DNA of 64,000 nucleotides. Source: Luteococcus sanguinis (lineage in GTDB: Bacteria; Actinomycetota; Actinomycetes; Propionibacteriales; Propionibacteriaceae). Positions within the stretch are counted from its first letter, which is position 1; each line of letters starts with the position of its first letter. The notes under the pieces were generated by a model. The model ran no database searches and was not told the DNA's origin. It worked only from the letters and a program-made list of their open reading frames with translations. A program made the position numbers and the translations under genes. Shown here piece by piece: positions 1 through 7,922 of the stretch. Where the stretch lies: assembly GCF_039527675.1 (NCBI RefSeq), contig NZ_BAAAKI010000010.1, positions 124,001 through 188,000 on the forward strand. The letters are read 5' to 3'.

Positions 1-2
1 TT

Positions 3-650
3 TTCCGCCCATACGAGCAGGGCAGCAAGGACGAGCCGAAGGTCGGTGGCGCCACGGCGGCCCCCGCCCCGAAGGCTTCCGACAAGGCCAAGGCCGCTCG
101 AGTGACCCCCCAGGCCGCGCCAGCGGTCGACACGGTCGAGCAGACCGCGAGCACCAACAACCCGCAGAAGAAGGGGCGACCCACCCCCACCCGCGCTGAG
201 GCCGAGGCCGCCCGGATGGCCCGTCTGCACCCTGTCCTGACCCCGAAGCAGCAGAAGAAGGCCGACCGCGCTGCCGCCCAGGACAAGCGACTGCGCTCGC
301 TGGATGCCGCGGAGCGCTCCCCCGAGCGCCAGTTGGCCCGCGATTACATCGACTCGCGCTTGTCGCTCGTCTCGCTCGTGCTGCCGGCGATGCTGGTCTT
401 GATGGCGATCAGCATCTCCTTCCCCCGCAATGTGCAGGTCACACAATGGGTGACGGCCGCGACCATGTTCCTGTTCGCGCTGTTCGTGCTGAGCATCTGG
501 CTGGCCTGGCGCGGCTACCAGCGCGAGGCTCGCGTCCGTGGCCTCGAGCCGAAGCAGCGAGGGCTGATGATGTACCTCATGAACCGGATGATGACGATGC
601 GGTTCATGCGTCGTCCCGAGCCACGGGTGACCCGCGGCGAGAAGTACTGA
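3..650 (+). CDS. DUF3043 membrane protein (5' end probably outside window)
   Basis: The frame is open from the first complete codon and begins FRPYEQGSKDEP, so the start is probably just upstream of the window. An internal GTG at 102 is possible but would cut off the charged N-terminus. A basic region contains KKGRPTPTRAEAEAARMARL, typical as recalled of actinobacterial DUF3043 proteins. Two membrane segments follow near LVSLVLPAMLVLMAISISF and VTAATMFLFALFVLSIWLAW, then a basic tail. About 215 residues are visible. The function of the family is not known; it is a small inner-membrane protein. It lies 30 nt ahead of an aldo/keto reductase on the same strand. Confidence 0.8.
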   Translation, partial: FRPYEQGSKDEPKVGGATAAPAPKASDKAKAARVTPQAAPAVDTVEQTASTNNPQKKGRPTPTRAEAEAARMARLHPVLTPKQQKKADRAAAQDKRLRSLDAAERSPERQLARDYIDSRLSLVSLVLPAMLVLMAISISFPRNVQVTQWVTAATMFLFALFVLSIWLAWRGYQREARVRGLEPKQRGLMMYLMNRMMTMRFMRRPEPRVTRGEKY

Positions 651-680
651 CCCGACACCACCACCCACGGGAGAACCGCC

Positions 681-1691
681 ATGAAGTTCCGTCGCCTCGG
701 TAGCTGCGGCATGAAGGTCTCGGCCATCAGCTACGGCAACTGGTTGACCCACGGCAGCCAGGTCGAGACCAAGCTCGCCAAGGAGTGCGTCCGCGCCGCC
801 CTCGACGCCGGGATCACCACCTTCGACACCGCGGACGTCTACGCCAACGGCGCAGCCGAGAAGGTGCTCGGCAAGGCGCTCAAGCACGAGCGCCGCGAGG
901 GCCTGGAGGTGATGACCAAGGTCTACTTTCCCACCGGCGAGCGCCAGCACAACGACACCGGCCTGTCGCGCAAGCACATCATGGAATCGATCCACGGCTC
1001 CCTGCGCCGTTTGTCCATGGACTACGTGGACGTCTACCAGGCCCACCGCTACGACCACTTCACCCCGCTCGAGGAGACGATGCAGGCCTTCGCCGACGTC
1101 GTCCACGCGGGCAAGGCGCACTACATCGGCGTGAGCGAGTGGAGCCCCGAGCAGCTGCGACGTGGCCACGAACTGGCCAACCAGTTGGGGATCCAGCTGG
1201 TCAGCAACCAGCCGCAGTACAACATGGTGCACCGCATCATCGAGGCCGAGGTGGTGCCCACGAGCCGCGAGCTCGGCATCTCGCAGGTGGTCTTCTCCCC
1301 GCTGTACGAGGGCATCTTGACCGGCAAGTACCTGCCCGGTGAGCAGGCGCCGGAGGGCTCCCGCGCGGCCACAGAGGGCGTCAACCAGTTCGTCTCCCGA
1401 AAGATGCAGGACGAGGAGCTGCTGCGCCGCGTGCAGGGCCTGCGTCCGATTGCCGACGACCTTGGCATCACGATGGCCCAGCTGGCGCTGTCCTGGGTGC
1501 TCGCCAATGACAACATCGCCTCCGCGATCGCCGGCGCGTCCAGGCCGGAGCAGATCGCCGGCTCGGCGGCCGCCGCGGACGTGGAGTTGCCCCCAGAGGT
1601 CGTCTCCCGCATCGACGAGGTGCTGGGCGACCGGATCAACCGCGACGCCGGCCAGGTCGGCCAGGCGTCCCCGACGGAGAGGCTCGCCTGA
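681..1691 (+). CDS. Aldo/keto reductase, Kv-beta-like subfamily
   Basis: 336 residues, a full-length NADPH-dependent aldo/keto reductase with a TIM-barrel fold. The catalytic tetrad can be placed at D49, Y54 (FDTADVYANG), K80 (VMTKVYFP) and H122 (VYQAHRYD). The conserved order GxxxxEKVLGKALK and the C-terminal SAIAGASRPEQI, which binds the NADPH phosphate, match the potassium-channel beta-subunit-like branch that reduces aldehydes and ketones. ATG 681 follows a GGGAGA ribosome site. The stop overlaps the ATG of the next small gene (TGATG), so translation is probably coupled. The substrate cannot be deduced. Confidence 0.93.
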   Translation: MKFRRLGSCGMKVSAISYGNWLTHGSQVETKLAKECVRAALDAGITTFDTADVYANGAAEKVLGKALKHERREGLEVMTKVYFPTGERQHNDTGLSRKHIMESIHGSLRRLSMDYVDVYQAHRYDHFTPLEETMQAFADVVHAGKAHYIGVSEWSPEQLRRGHELANQLGIQLVSNQPQYNMVHRIIEAEVVPTSRELGISQVVFSPLYEGILTGKYLPGEQAPEGSRAATEGVNQFVSRKMQDEELLRRVQGLRPIADDLGITMAQLALSWVLANDNIASAIAGASRPEQIAGSAAAADVELPPEVVSRIDEVLGDRINRDAGQVGQASPTERLA

Positions 1692-1909
1692 TGGCATACG
1701 TGTGGATGGCAGAACTGTCCCCCGGCTCGGAGACCAGCCAGGACGACCTCGCCGGCGCTGGACTCGGCCAGGGCTTCGACGACCAGTCCCTGGCCGAGGC
1801 CTGGCTGGGCGAGTACTACTCCGATCTCGCCGACCTGGGCGTGAGCAGCGTGAGCCTGTTCGAGGAGGACCGGCTGGTCTACGGCCCGATGTCGCTGGAG
1901 GCCATGTGA
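1691..1909 (+). CDS. Small acidic hypothetical protein
   Basis: 72 residues, acidic, starting MAYVWMAELSPGSET and ending in VYGPMSLEAM. The ATG overlaps the stop of the aldo/keto reductase, and its own stop overlaps the GTG of the next gene. This makes a tight three-gene translationally coupled unit. There is no signal peptide, membrane segment or recognised domain. The regular overlaps and high-GC third positions support it as a real gene. I do not recognise a family. Confidence 0.65.
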   Translation: MAYVWMAELSPGSETSQDDLAGAGLGQGFDDQSLAEAWLGEYYSDLADLGVSSVSLFEEDRLVYGPMSLEAM

Positions 1910-2190
1910 GCTGGCGCCGCTGGGCGCACCTGGTTCTCGCGCTGGTCGGGGTGGCGATGGTCGTCTACGGGGGCGTCGCAGTGGCAGACCCGCACGTGAC
2001 CTGTCGCGGTGTCGAGATGCGGCCTGGGGACGTGTGCCACAAGAACGAATTCGGCACGCTCGGTAGCGAGCAGGTGCAGACCTATGAGGAGCGCCTGCAC
2101 GCGGCCCGGCTCAGCCAGCCCGTCGTGATCGGGATGGGTGCCGCCGTGGCGGCCTTTGGTTTCGTGCTCTTGCGAAGCGAGCGCCGCTGA
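1906..2190 (+). CDS. Small two-helix membrane protein with C-x8-PGD-x-C motif
   Basis: 94 residues from GTG 1906, which overlaps the stop of the preceding gene (ATGTGA). The N-terminal helix is AHLVLALVGVAMVVYGGVAV and the C-terminal helix is VVIGMGAAVAAFGFVLL, so the middle loop of about 50 residues is probably outside the cell. That loop begins TCRGVEMRPGDVCHKNEFGT. The two cysteines around a GxxMxPGD core recall a motif in small actinobacterial membrane proteins and might form a disulfide. No enzymatic function is known. The gene is easy to miss because a longer spurious frame covers it. Confidence 0.7.
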   Translation: MSWRRWAHLVLALVGVAMVVYGGVAVADPHVTCRGVEMRPGDVCHKNEFGTLGSEQVQTYEERLHAARLSQPVVIGMGAAVAAFGFVLLRSERR

Positions 2191-2215
2191 GTGCTGCGCC
2201 CGGCTGCACCCGGCC

Positions 2216-3316
2216 TCAGCGCACCTCGGGGGTGACGAAGGGAGGCTTGGTGATGCGGAAACGCTCCACTCGGTTGCGCACCTGCACGCCCACCTCATCG
2301 TCAACCCCCTTGGATACGTCAATCAGGGCCAGGGCGATGCCCTGCTTGAGGGTCGGGGAGAAGGTGCCGGAGGTGACCACGCCGATCTCACGCCCCTTGT
2401 CGTCGACGACCGCCATGCCGTGGCGGGGGATACCGCGCCCGAGCGCCAGCAGGCCACGCATCCGGCGCGCCGGGCCCTGTTCCTTGATCGCGCGCAGGGC
2501 CTGGTGGCCGCGGAACTCGTCCTTGCCCCAGCCGATCGCCCACGACAGCCCGGCAGACACCGGGTCGATCTCGGGCGAGATGTCGTTGCCATGCAGGGAA
2601 TAGCCCATCTCCGTGCGCAGGGTGTCGCGTGAGCCGAGCCCGCAGGGCTTGATCGCGTACTGCTTCCCCGCGGCCATCACCGCGTCCCAGATCGCGCCGG
2701 CGACCTCGGCGGGGACGACCAGTTCGTAGCCGCGCTCGCCGGTGTAACCCGTGCGGCACACGGTGTAGGGGACGCCTTCGTGCTCGACCACGGCGAAAGC
2801 CATGTAGTCCATGTCGGTGGGCAGGCCCATGGCAGTGACCACCTCGTCCGACTTCGGCCCCTGGACCGCCAGCACAGCGTAGTCGCGGTGCAGGTTTGTG
2901 ATCTCCAGGTCACCGGCCCCCGGCAGGGCCTGCAGAATCTCGACGACGGCGGCGCAGTTCGCGGCATTCGGGATGACGAAAACCTCGTCGTCGCTGATCA
3001 CGTAACAGATCAGGTCGTCGACGACGCCGCCGTCCTCGGCGCACAACATCGAGTACTGGGCCTTGCCGGGCCCGATCTTGCGCAGGTCATTGGTGAGGCA
3101 GCGATTCAAGAAGTCCACAGCCCCGGCACCGATGACGCGGAACTTGCCCAGGTGGGAGACGTCGAAGATGCCGACCCGGTCCCGGACGCACTCGTGCTCG
3201 CCGAGCACCCCGCCACCCGCGTACTCGATCGGCATCAGCCAGCCACCGAACTCGGCGAATTTGGCACCCGCCGCCGCGTGGCGGTCGTGCAGGGGTGAAT
3301 GCAACAGTTCGGTCAT
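2216..3316 (-). CDS. gcvT: Glycine cleavage system aminomethyltransferase (T protein)
   Basis: 366 residues. The T protein transfers the aminomethyl carbon from the lipoylated H protein to tetrahydrofolate and releases ammonia. The N-terminus reads LHDRHAAAGAKFAEFGGWLMP and the folate-binding fold carries DVSHLGKFRV and TGYTGERGYEL, both standard for GcvT. ATG 3316 sits 8 nt after GGAGGG; a GTG at 3331 would run through that ribosome site. gcvP and gcvH are not in the window, so the complex is encoded at more than one locus, as in M. tuberculosis. It is divergent from pepA. Confidence 0.95.
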   Translation of the reverse strand: MTELLHSPLHDRHAAAGAKFAEFGGWLMPIEYAGGGVLGEHECVRDRVGIFDVSHLGKFRVIGAGAVDFLNRCLTNDLRKIGPGKAQYSMLCAEDGGVVDDLICYVISDDEVFVIPNAANCAAVVEILQALPGAGDLEITNLHRDYAVLAVQGPKSDEVVTAMGLPTDMDYMAFAVVEHEGVPYTVCRTGYTGERGYELVVPAEVAGAIWDAVMAAGKQYAIKPCGLGSRDTLRTEMGYSLHGNDISPEIDPVSAGLSWAIGWGKDEFRGHQALRAIKEQGPARRMRGLLALGRGIPRHGMAVVDDKGREIGVVTSGTFSPTLKQGIALALIDVSKGVDDEVGVQVRNRVERFRITKPPFVTPEVR

Positions 3317-3521
3317 GGGTAGTCCCTCCACGGTCCAGGACGACGATCACGGGCTCTCTCGACGCCGGTGACGAGAAAACCTTTGGGCACGTGCAGGCTA
3401 GCGCACGAAATGTTCGGCCCACGAGCCGACGGCGCCCTGTTTCGAGAGCAGCCCGGGCAGTAACCTGACGGCGACAAATCGTTCGTCCACCACTCGTCCA
3501 AACCGCCCAGGAGGCATCCCC

Positions 3522-5021
3522 GTGGCCACCACCACCCGTCCCACCGTCCAGCTCGCCAAGGCCCCGAGCCCCAAGGCCCCGAGCACGGCCGATGTCGTCG
3601 TGGTCGGCCTGGCCGGCAGCGGTGAGGACCTGCACCTGGTGGGCCTGCCCAATGGCCAGGGAATGCCCACCTCCGAGGATCTGCTCGCGCTCGCCCGCAA
3701 CCTCGGCGCCAAGCCCGAGGCCGGCAGCACGATCGCCCTGCCGGTGGGTGCCCAGCGCGGGATCGTTGTGGGCCTGGGCGCCGACGAGTGCTCCCCCGAC
3801 CAGCTGCGGCGCAGCGCGGGGGCCGCGCTGCGCGCTGCCGCAGCGCTGGCCGGCGAGCAGCCGTTGAGCGTGCAGGTCTCGCTGGGCGCCGACGAGCCCG
3901 AGCTCGTGCGCGCCGTCGCGGAGGGTTCCCTGCTGGGCGCCTACACCCCGACGAAGGTGTCGGCCACGCCGGCCACGCCCAAGGTGTCGGCCATCGAGGT
4001 GGTCAGCCCACTGTCGTCGCCCGAGGCGAAGGAGGCGGTCGAGGCAGGACGGATCGTGGCCGACGCCGTGTGCGCTGCCCGTGACTGGGTGAACCTGCCG
4101 GCGAACCTGCTCTACCCCGAGACCTTCGCCGCCGCCGCCAAGGAGGCGATGTCCGGGCTCAAGGTCGACGTCGAGCTGCTGGACGAGAAGGCACTGGCCA
4201 AGGGTGGCTACGGCGGCATCCTGGCCGTGGGGGGCGGCTCGAACCGGGCACCGCGCCTGGTCCGGCTGGACCACAACCCGCGCGGGGCCCGCAACCACCT
4301 GGTGCTGGTTGGCAAGGGCATCACCTTTGACACCGGCGGCCTGAACCTCAAGCCCTCCGAGGGCATGTACACGATGAAGTGCGACATGGCCGGCGCCGCC
4401 ACCGTGATCGCCGCCACGCGAGCCATTGCCCAGCTGGGACTCGGCGTGCACGTCACCGCCTACGCGTCGATGGCCGAGAACATGCCGTCCGGTTCGGCCT
4501 ACCGCCCCTCCGACGTGATCACCATGTACGGCGGCATCACGGTCGAGAACGCGAACTCCGACGCCGAGGGGCGCCTGGTGATGGCCGACGCGCTGGCCCG
4601 CTCCCGGGAGGACGATGCCGACCTGGTGGTCGACGTGGCCACCCTGACCGGAGCCTGCATGGTGGCATTGGGCCTGCGAACCGCCGGGCTGATGGCATCG
4701 GACGACGAGACCGCCGACCTGGTGCTGGACGCAGCCGAGGCGGCGGGCGAGGACTTCTGGCAGCTGCCGATCCCGGAGCACATCCGCAAGGACCTGGACT
4801 CCAAGGTGGCCGACCTCAAGTCGTCCGGGGCCCGCTATGGCGGCGCGCTGACCGCCGGCGCCTTCCTGCAGCGTTTCGTCGGGGAAGACCAGGCCTGGGC
4901 CCACCTCGACATCGCCGGGCCCGCCTTCAACGACGCGGCGCCCTACGACCATGTCCCCACCGGCGGCACCGGCGCGGCCGTACGCACGCTGGTGGCGCTG
5001 GCCGCCTCCCTGCAGGGCTGA
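3522..5021 (+). CDS. pepA: Leucyl aminopeptidase (M17 cytosol aminopeptidase)
   Basis: 499 residues, a cytoplasmic hexameric metalloprotease that removes N-terminal residues, mainly Leu, from peptides. The C-terminal catalytic domain has VGKGITFDTGGLNLKP (metal and catalytic Lys at K265) and the family signature as NSDAEGR at 345-351, where the usual form is NTDAEGR. The N-terminal domain is the usual poorly conserved M17 domain. GTG 3522 follows CAGGAGG. A TAACCT box about 55 nt upstream is a possible -10 element. A hairpin terminator follows, so it is probably monocistronic. gcvT next to pepA is also seen at the M. tuberculosis locus, as recalled. Confidence 0.95.
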   Translation: MATTTRPTVQLAKAPSPKAPSTADVVVVGLAGSGEDLHLVGLPNGQGMPTSEDLLALARNLGAKPEAGSTIALPVGAQRGIVVGLGADECSPDQLRRSAGAALRAAAALAGEQPLSVQVSLGADEPELVRAVAEGSLLGAYTPTKVSATPATPKVSAIEVVSPLSSPEAKEAVEAGRIVADAVCAARDWVNLPANLLYPETFAAAAKEAMSGLKVDVELLDEKALAKGGYGGILAVGGGSNRAPRLVRLDHNPRGARNHLVLVGKGITFDTGGLNLKPSEGMYTMKCDMAGAATVIAATRAIAQLGLGVHVTAYASMAENMPSGSAYRPSDVITMYGGITVENANSDAEGRLVMADALARSREDDADLVVDVATLTGACMVALGLRTAGLMASDDETADLVLDAAEAAGEDFWQLPIPEHIRKDLDSKVADLKSSGARYGGALTAGAFLQRFVGEDQAWAHLDIAGPAFNDAAPYDHVPTGGTGAAVRTLVALAASLQG

Positions 5022-5067
5022 GCAGGTCCGGGCAGGCCGCCGGCCCCGATCGACGGCGTGCAGACAT

Positions 5068-5103
5068 CCAGTCCCCGGTTCGCAGCTGCGGGCCGGGGAC
5101 TGG
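5068..5103 (+). terminator. Hairpin terminator after pepA
   Basis: Perfect 11-bp inverted repeat CCAGTCCCCGG / CCGGGGACTGG around a 14-nt loop, 47 nt after the pepA stop. There is no T tract, as is common in high-GC Actinobacteria. It separates pepA from the sucB promoter region. Confidence 0.6.
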
Positions 5104-5173
5104 CCCTCCCAATGGCCCGGTGGGGCTAGGCTGGCGTCGTTCACACCGGTACTTGCGAAGGAGCCCATTCCAC

Positions 5174-7030
5174 ATGGCCACCGAAGTCACCCTCCCGGCA
5201 CTTGGCGAAAGTGTCACAGAAGGCACCGTTTCCCGTTGGCTCAAGGCCGTCGGCGATCGCGTCGAGGTCGACGAGGCTCTCGTTGAGGTCTCCACCGACA
5301 AGGTCGACACCGAAATCCCGTCCCCCGCCGCGGGCGTTGTGCTCGAGATCCGCGTGGCCGAGGACGATGTCGCCGAGGTCGGCGCCGTTCTGGCCGTGAT
5401 CGGTGAGGAGTCCGAGGCTGGCGCAGCTGCCGCCCCCGCTGCTCCCGCCGCCCCGGCCCCCGCCGCCGCTGCTCCCGCCGAACAGGTCGTCGACGCACAG
5501 GAGCAGGTCAACCAGACCGAGGCGGCCCCGGCCGATCCCTCGGCCGCAGAGGCTCCCGCCGGTGGTGTCGCGGCCGAGGCTCCCGCTGATGCGCAGGGCA
5601 CCGAGGTCACCCTCCCCGCACTGGGCGAGTCGGTCACCGAGGGCACCGTCTCCCGCTGGCTGAAGAGTGTCGGCGACACCGTCGAGGCCGATGAGGCGCT
5701 CGTCGAGGTCTCCACCGACAAGGTCGACACCGAGATCCCCTCCCCCGCCGCCGGCACCGTGCTGGAGATTCGGGTGAAGGAGGACGAAGTCGCCGAGGTC
5801 GGCGCCGTCCTGGCAATCATCGGTACCCCCGGTGCGGCTCCCGCAGCCGAACCCGCCGCCGCTCCGGCTGCGCCCGCAGCTGAGGAAGCTCCCGCTCCTG
5901 CACCGGCCCCGCAGGCCACCCCGGCTCCTGCTGCCCCGACCCCCCAGCCCACCGCGGCGAACACCAATGAGGGCGTGCAGGTTCCCGCCGCCGAGGCCCA
6001 GGCCCCATCTGCTCCCGCTGCGCCGGTGACCCCGCCCGCGCCCGCTGCTGCCCCGGCCCACGCGGCCGCGCCCGCCGCAGACGGCGAATCGGTCTACGTC
6101 ACCCCGCTGGTGCGCAAGCTGGCCAGCGAGAACGGCGTCGCGCTGTCAGAGATCACCGGCACCGGCGTCGGTGGACGCATCCGCAAGCAGGACGTGCTCG
6201 CTGCCGCCGAAGCCAAGAAGGCGCCGGCTCCGGCTGCCGTCCCCGCCGCCCCGGCTGCCCCCGCCTCTCCGGTCCGGGCGCTCAAGCCGGCGCAGGACTT
6301 CTCAAGCCTGCGTGGCACCACGGAGAAGATGTCGCGGATGCGCACCACGATCGCCAAGCGCATGGTCGAGTCGCTGCAGGTGGCCGCCCAGCTCACCGCG
6401 ACCGTCGAGGTCGACCTGACCGCGATCAGCCGCCTGCGCTCGCAGCACAAGGACGACTTCAAGCAGCGCGAGGGCGCTTCGCTGTCGTACCTGCCCTTCA
6501 TCACCAAGGCCGCCATCGAGTCGCTGAAGGCCTACCCCTTCGTCAACGCGACGATCGACGACGCCGCTGGTGAGGTGACCTACCACGACGCCGAGCACAT
6601 CGGCATCGCCGTCGACACCGAAAAGGGCCTGATGGTGCCGGTCATCAAGGACGCGGGCGACCTGAACATCGCCGGCCTGGCCAAGAAGATTGGCGACCTG
6701 GCCGCGCGCACCCGTGCGTCCAAGGTCACGCCGGACGAACTGTCCGGTGGCACCTTCACCATCACGAACTACGGTTCGGCCGGCACCCTGTTCGACACCC
6801 CGATCATCAACCAGCCGCAGGTGGCCATCCTCGGCACGGGTGCGCTCGTCAAGCGCCCCGTCGTCGTCGAGGACCAGTTCGGTGGGGAGACCCTCGCCGT
6901 GCGCGACATGATGTACCTCTCGCTCACCTATGACCACCGCCTGGTGGATGGCGCGAAGGCGGCCCTGTTCCTGAGCGCGGTCAAGGCCCGCCTCGAGGAG
7001 GGCGACTTCGCCGGCGAGATCGGCGCCTGA
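5174..7030 (+). CDS. sucB: 2-oxoacid dehydrogenase E2 component (dihydrolipoyl acyltransferase), two lipoyl domains
   Basis: 618 residues. E2 core of a 2-oxoacid dehydrogenase complex, passing acyl groups from E1 to CoA on a swinging lipoyl arm. Two lipoyl domains carry STDKVDTE with lipoyl lysines at K43 and K183, joined by Ala/Pro-rich linkers. A peripheral-subunit binding domain lies near 307-342 (TPLVRKLASENGV, GTGVGGRI). The acetyltransferase-type catalytic domain ends with DHRLVDG (H588, D592). ATG 5174 follows GAAGGAG; the frame is open upstream but unrelated to the family. In M. tuberculosis the equivalent DlaT serves pyruvate dehydrogenase, so the substrate may be pyruvate rather than 2-oxoglutarate. 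Lipoyl synthesis genes normally follow; here an assembly gap does. Confidence 0.92.
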   Translation: MATEVTLPALGESVTEGTVSRWLKAVGDRVEVDEALVEVSTDKVDTEIPSPAAGVVLEIRVAEDDVAEVGAVLAVIGEESEAGAAAAPAAPAAPAPAAAAPAEQVVDAQEQVNQTEAAPADPSAAEAPAGGVAAEAPADAQGTEVTLPALGESVTEGTVSRWLKSVGDTVEADEALVEVSTDKVDTEIPSPAAGTVLEIRVKEDEVAEVGAVLAIIGTPGAAPAAEPAAAPAAPAAEEAPAPAPAPQATPAPAAPTPQPTAANTNEGVQVPAAEAQAPSAPAAPVTPPAPAAAPAHAAAPAADGESVYVTPLVRKLASENGVALSEITGTGVGGRIRKQDVLAAAEAKKAPAPAAVPAAPAAPASPVRALKPAQDFSSLRGTTEKMSRMRTTIAKRMVESLQVAAQLTATVEVDLTAISRLRSQHKDDFKQREGASLSYLPFITKAAIESLKAYPFVNATIDDAAGEVTYHDAEHIGIAVDTEKGLMVPVIKDAGDLNIAGLAKKIGDLAARTRASKVTPDELSGGTFTITNYGSAGTLFDTPIINQPQVAILGTGALVKRPVVVEDQFGGETLAVRDMMYLSLTYDHRLVDGAKAALFLSAVKARLEEGDFAGEIGA

Positions 7031-7059
7031 TCGCAGCCATCGAACGGCACTGTTCGGCA

Positions 7060-7099
7060 NNNNNNNNNNNNNNNNNNNNNNNNNNNNNNNNNNNNNNNN
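7060..7099. other. Assembly gap (40 N) between sucB and the DUF4191 gene
   Basis: A run of N begins 29 nt after the sucB stop, just beyond a small hairpin CGAAC-GGCACT-GTTCG at 7041-7056. Sequence resumes 49 nt before the DUF4191 start. The true length is unknown. In related actinobacteria lipB and lipA lie exactly here. Confidence 0.95.
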
Positions 7100-7148
7100 A
7101 TGACACGGTGCGGCGCACGCCGGTGCGCCATGGACGCGGGAGCGAAGA

Positions 7149-7907
7149 ATGCCCAGGAGCGAGAAGGCCAAGGAGCTCGAGGCCAAGCAGAAGGCCCAGG
7201 TGGCGGCGGAGAAGGAGCGGAAGAAGAACTCCACCGACCCCCGCGACTGGAGCCAGTGGCGCCAGCTGCGCGAGAGCTACAAGCTGACCGCCGAGCAGGA
7301 TCCGAAGCTCCCCATGATCATGGGCGGTTCGATCCTCGCGGGCGTCGTGCTGGGCGTCCTGATCGGCCTCTTCCTCAAGCCGATGTGGCCCTGGGTCATC
7401 ATGGGCCTCTTCCTGGGCGCGGCGCTGGCGATGTGGCTGTTCACCCGCCGGGTCAAGACCGCCATGTTCAAGCGCTTTGAGGGCCAGGCCGGTTCGGCCG
7501 AGGTCGCGCTGGGCATGCTCGGCAAGGAGTGGAACTCCTCTCCCGCCATCAACGCCACCCGCCAGATGGACGTCATCCACCGCGCGATCGGCCCCGGCGG
7601 GCTGATCCTGGTCACCGAGGGCAACTCCAGCCAACTGAAGCAGCTGCTCGCCACCGAGGTGCGGCGCCATGAGCAGACCGCCTACGGCGTCACCGTCCAG
7701 ACCATCAGCATGGGTGAGGGCGAGGGCCAGGTGCCGCTTGCCAAGCTGGCCGACCACATCAAGAAGCTGCCGAAGCAGCTGAGCGCCGCCCAGGTTGAGG
7801 ACGTCACCCGTCGCGTGCGCGCGATGGACGCCGTCCGCTCCCGGATGCCCATCCCCAAGGGTCCGATCAACACGCGTGGCTCGCGCCAGGCGATGCGCGG
7901 CCGCTGA
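7149..7907 (+). CDS. DUF4191 membrane protein
   Basis: 252 residues, orthologous by order and features to M. tuberculosis Rv2219, which lies between lipA and glnA1. The N-terminus is Lys/Glu-rich and cytosolic. Two membrane helices lie near 56-78 (MIMGGSILAGVVLGVLIGLF) and 82-100, followed by a soluble domain with FEGQAGSAEVALGMLGKEW and GPGGLILVTEG. ATG 7149 follows GGGAGCGAAGA. The function is unknown. The neighbouring RDD gene and glnA are the same partners as in mycobacteria. The promoter may lie in the upstream gap. Confidence 0.87.
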   Translation: MPRSEKAKELEAKQKAQVAAEKERKKNSTDPRDWSQWRQLRESYKLTAEQDPKLPMIMGGSILAGVVLGVLIGLFLKPMWPWVIMGLFLGAALAMWLFTRRVKTAMFKRFEGQAGSAEVALGMLGKEWNSSPAINATRQMDVIHRAIGPGGLILVTEGNSSQLKQLLATEVRRHEQTAYGVTVQTISMGEGEGQVPLAKLADHIKKLPKQLSAAQVEDVTRRVRAMDAVRSRMPIPKGPINTRGSRQAMRGR

Positions 7908-7922
7908 GCCCGCGACCACTTG

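Noticed and set aside
3317..3521. Possible glycine riboswitch before gcvT
   Set aside because: The leader is under about 200 nt including the divergent pepA promoter, and no glycine-aptamer core was found.
3087..5168. A 693-codon open frame on the minus strand
   Set aside because: It overlaps both gcvT and pepA, shows only low-complexity sequence, and arises from GC bias.
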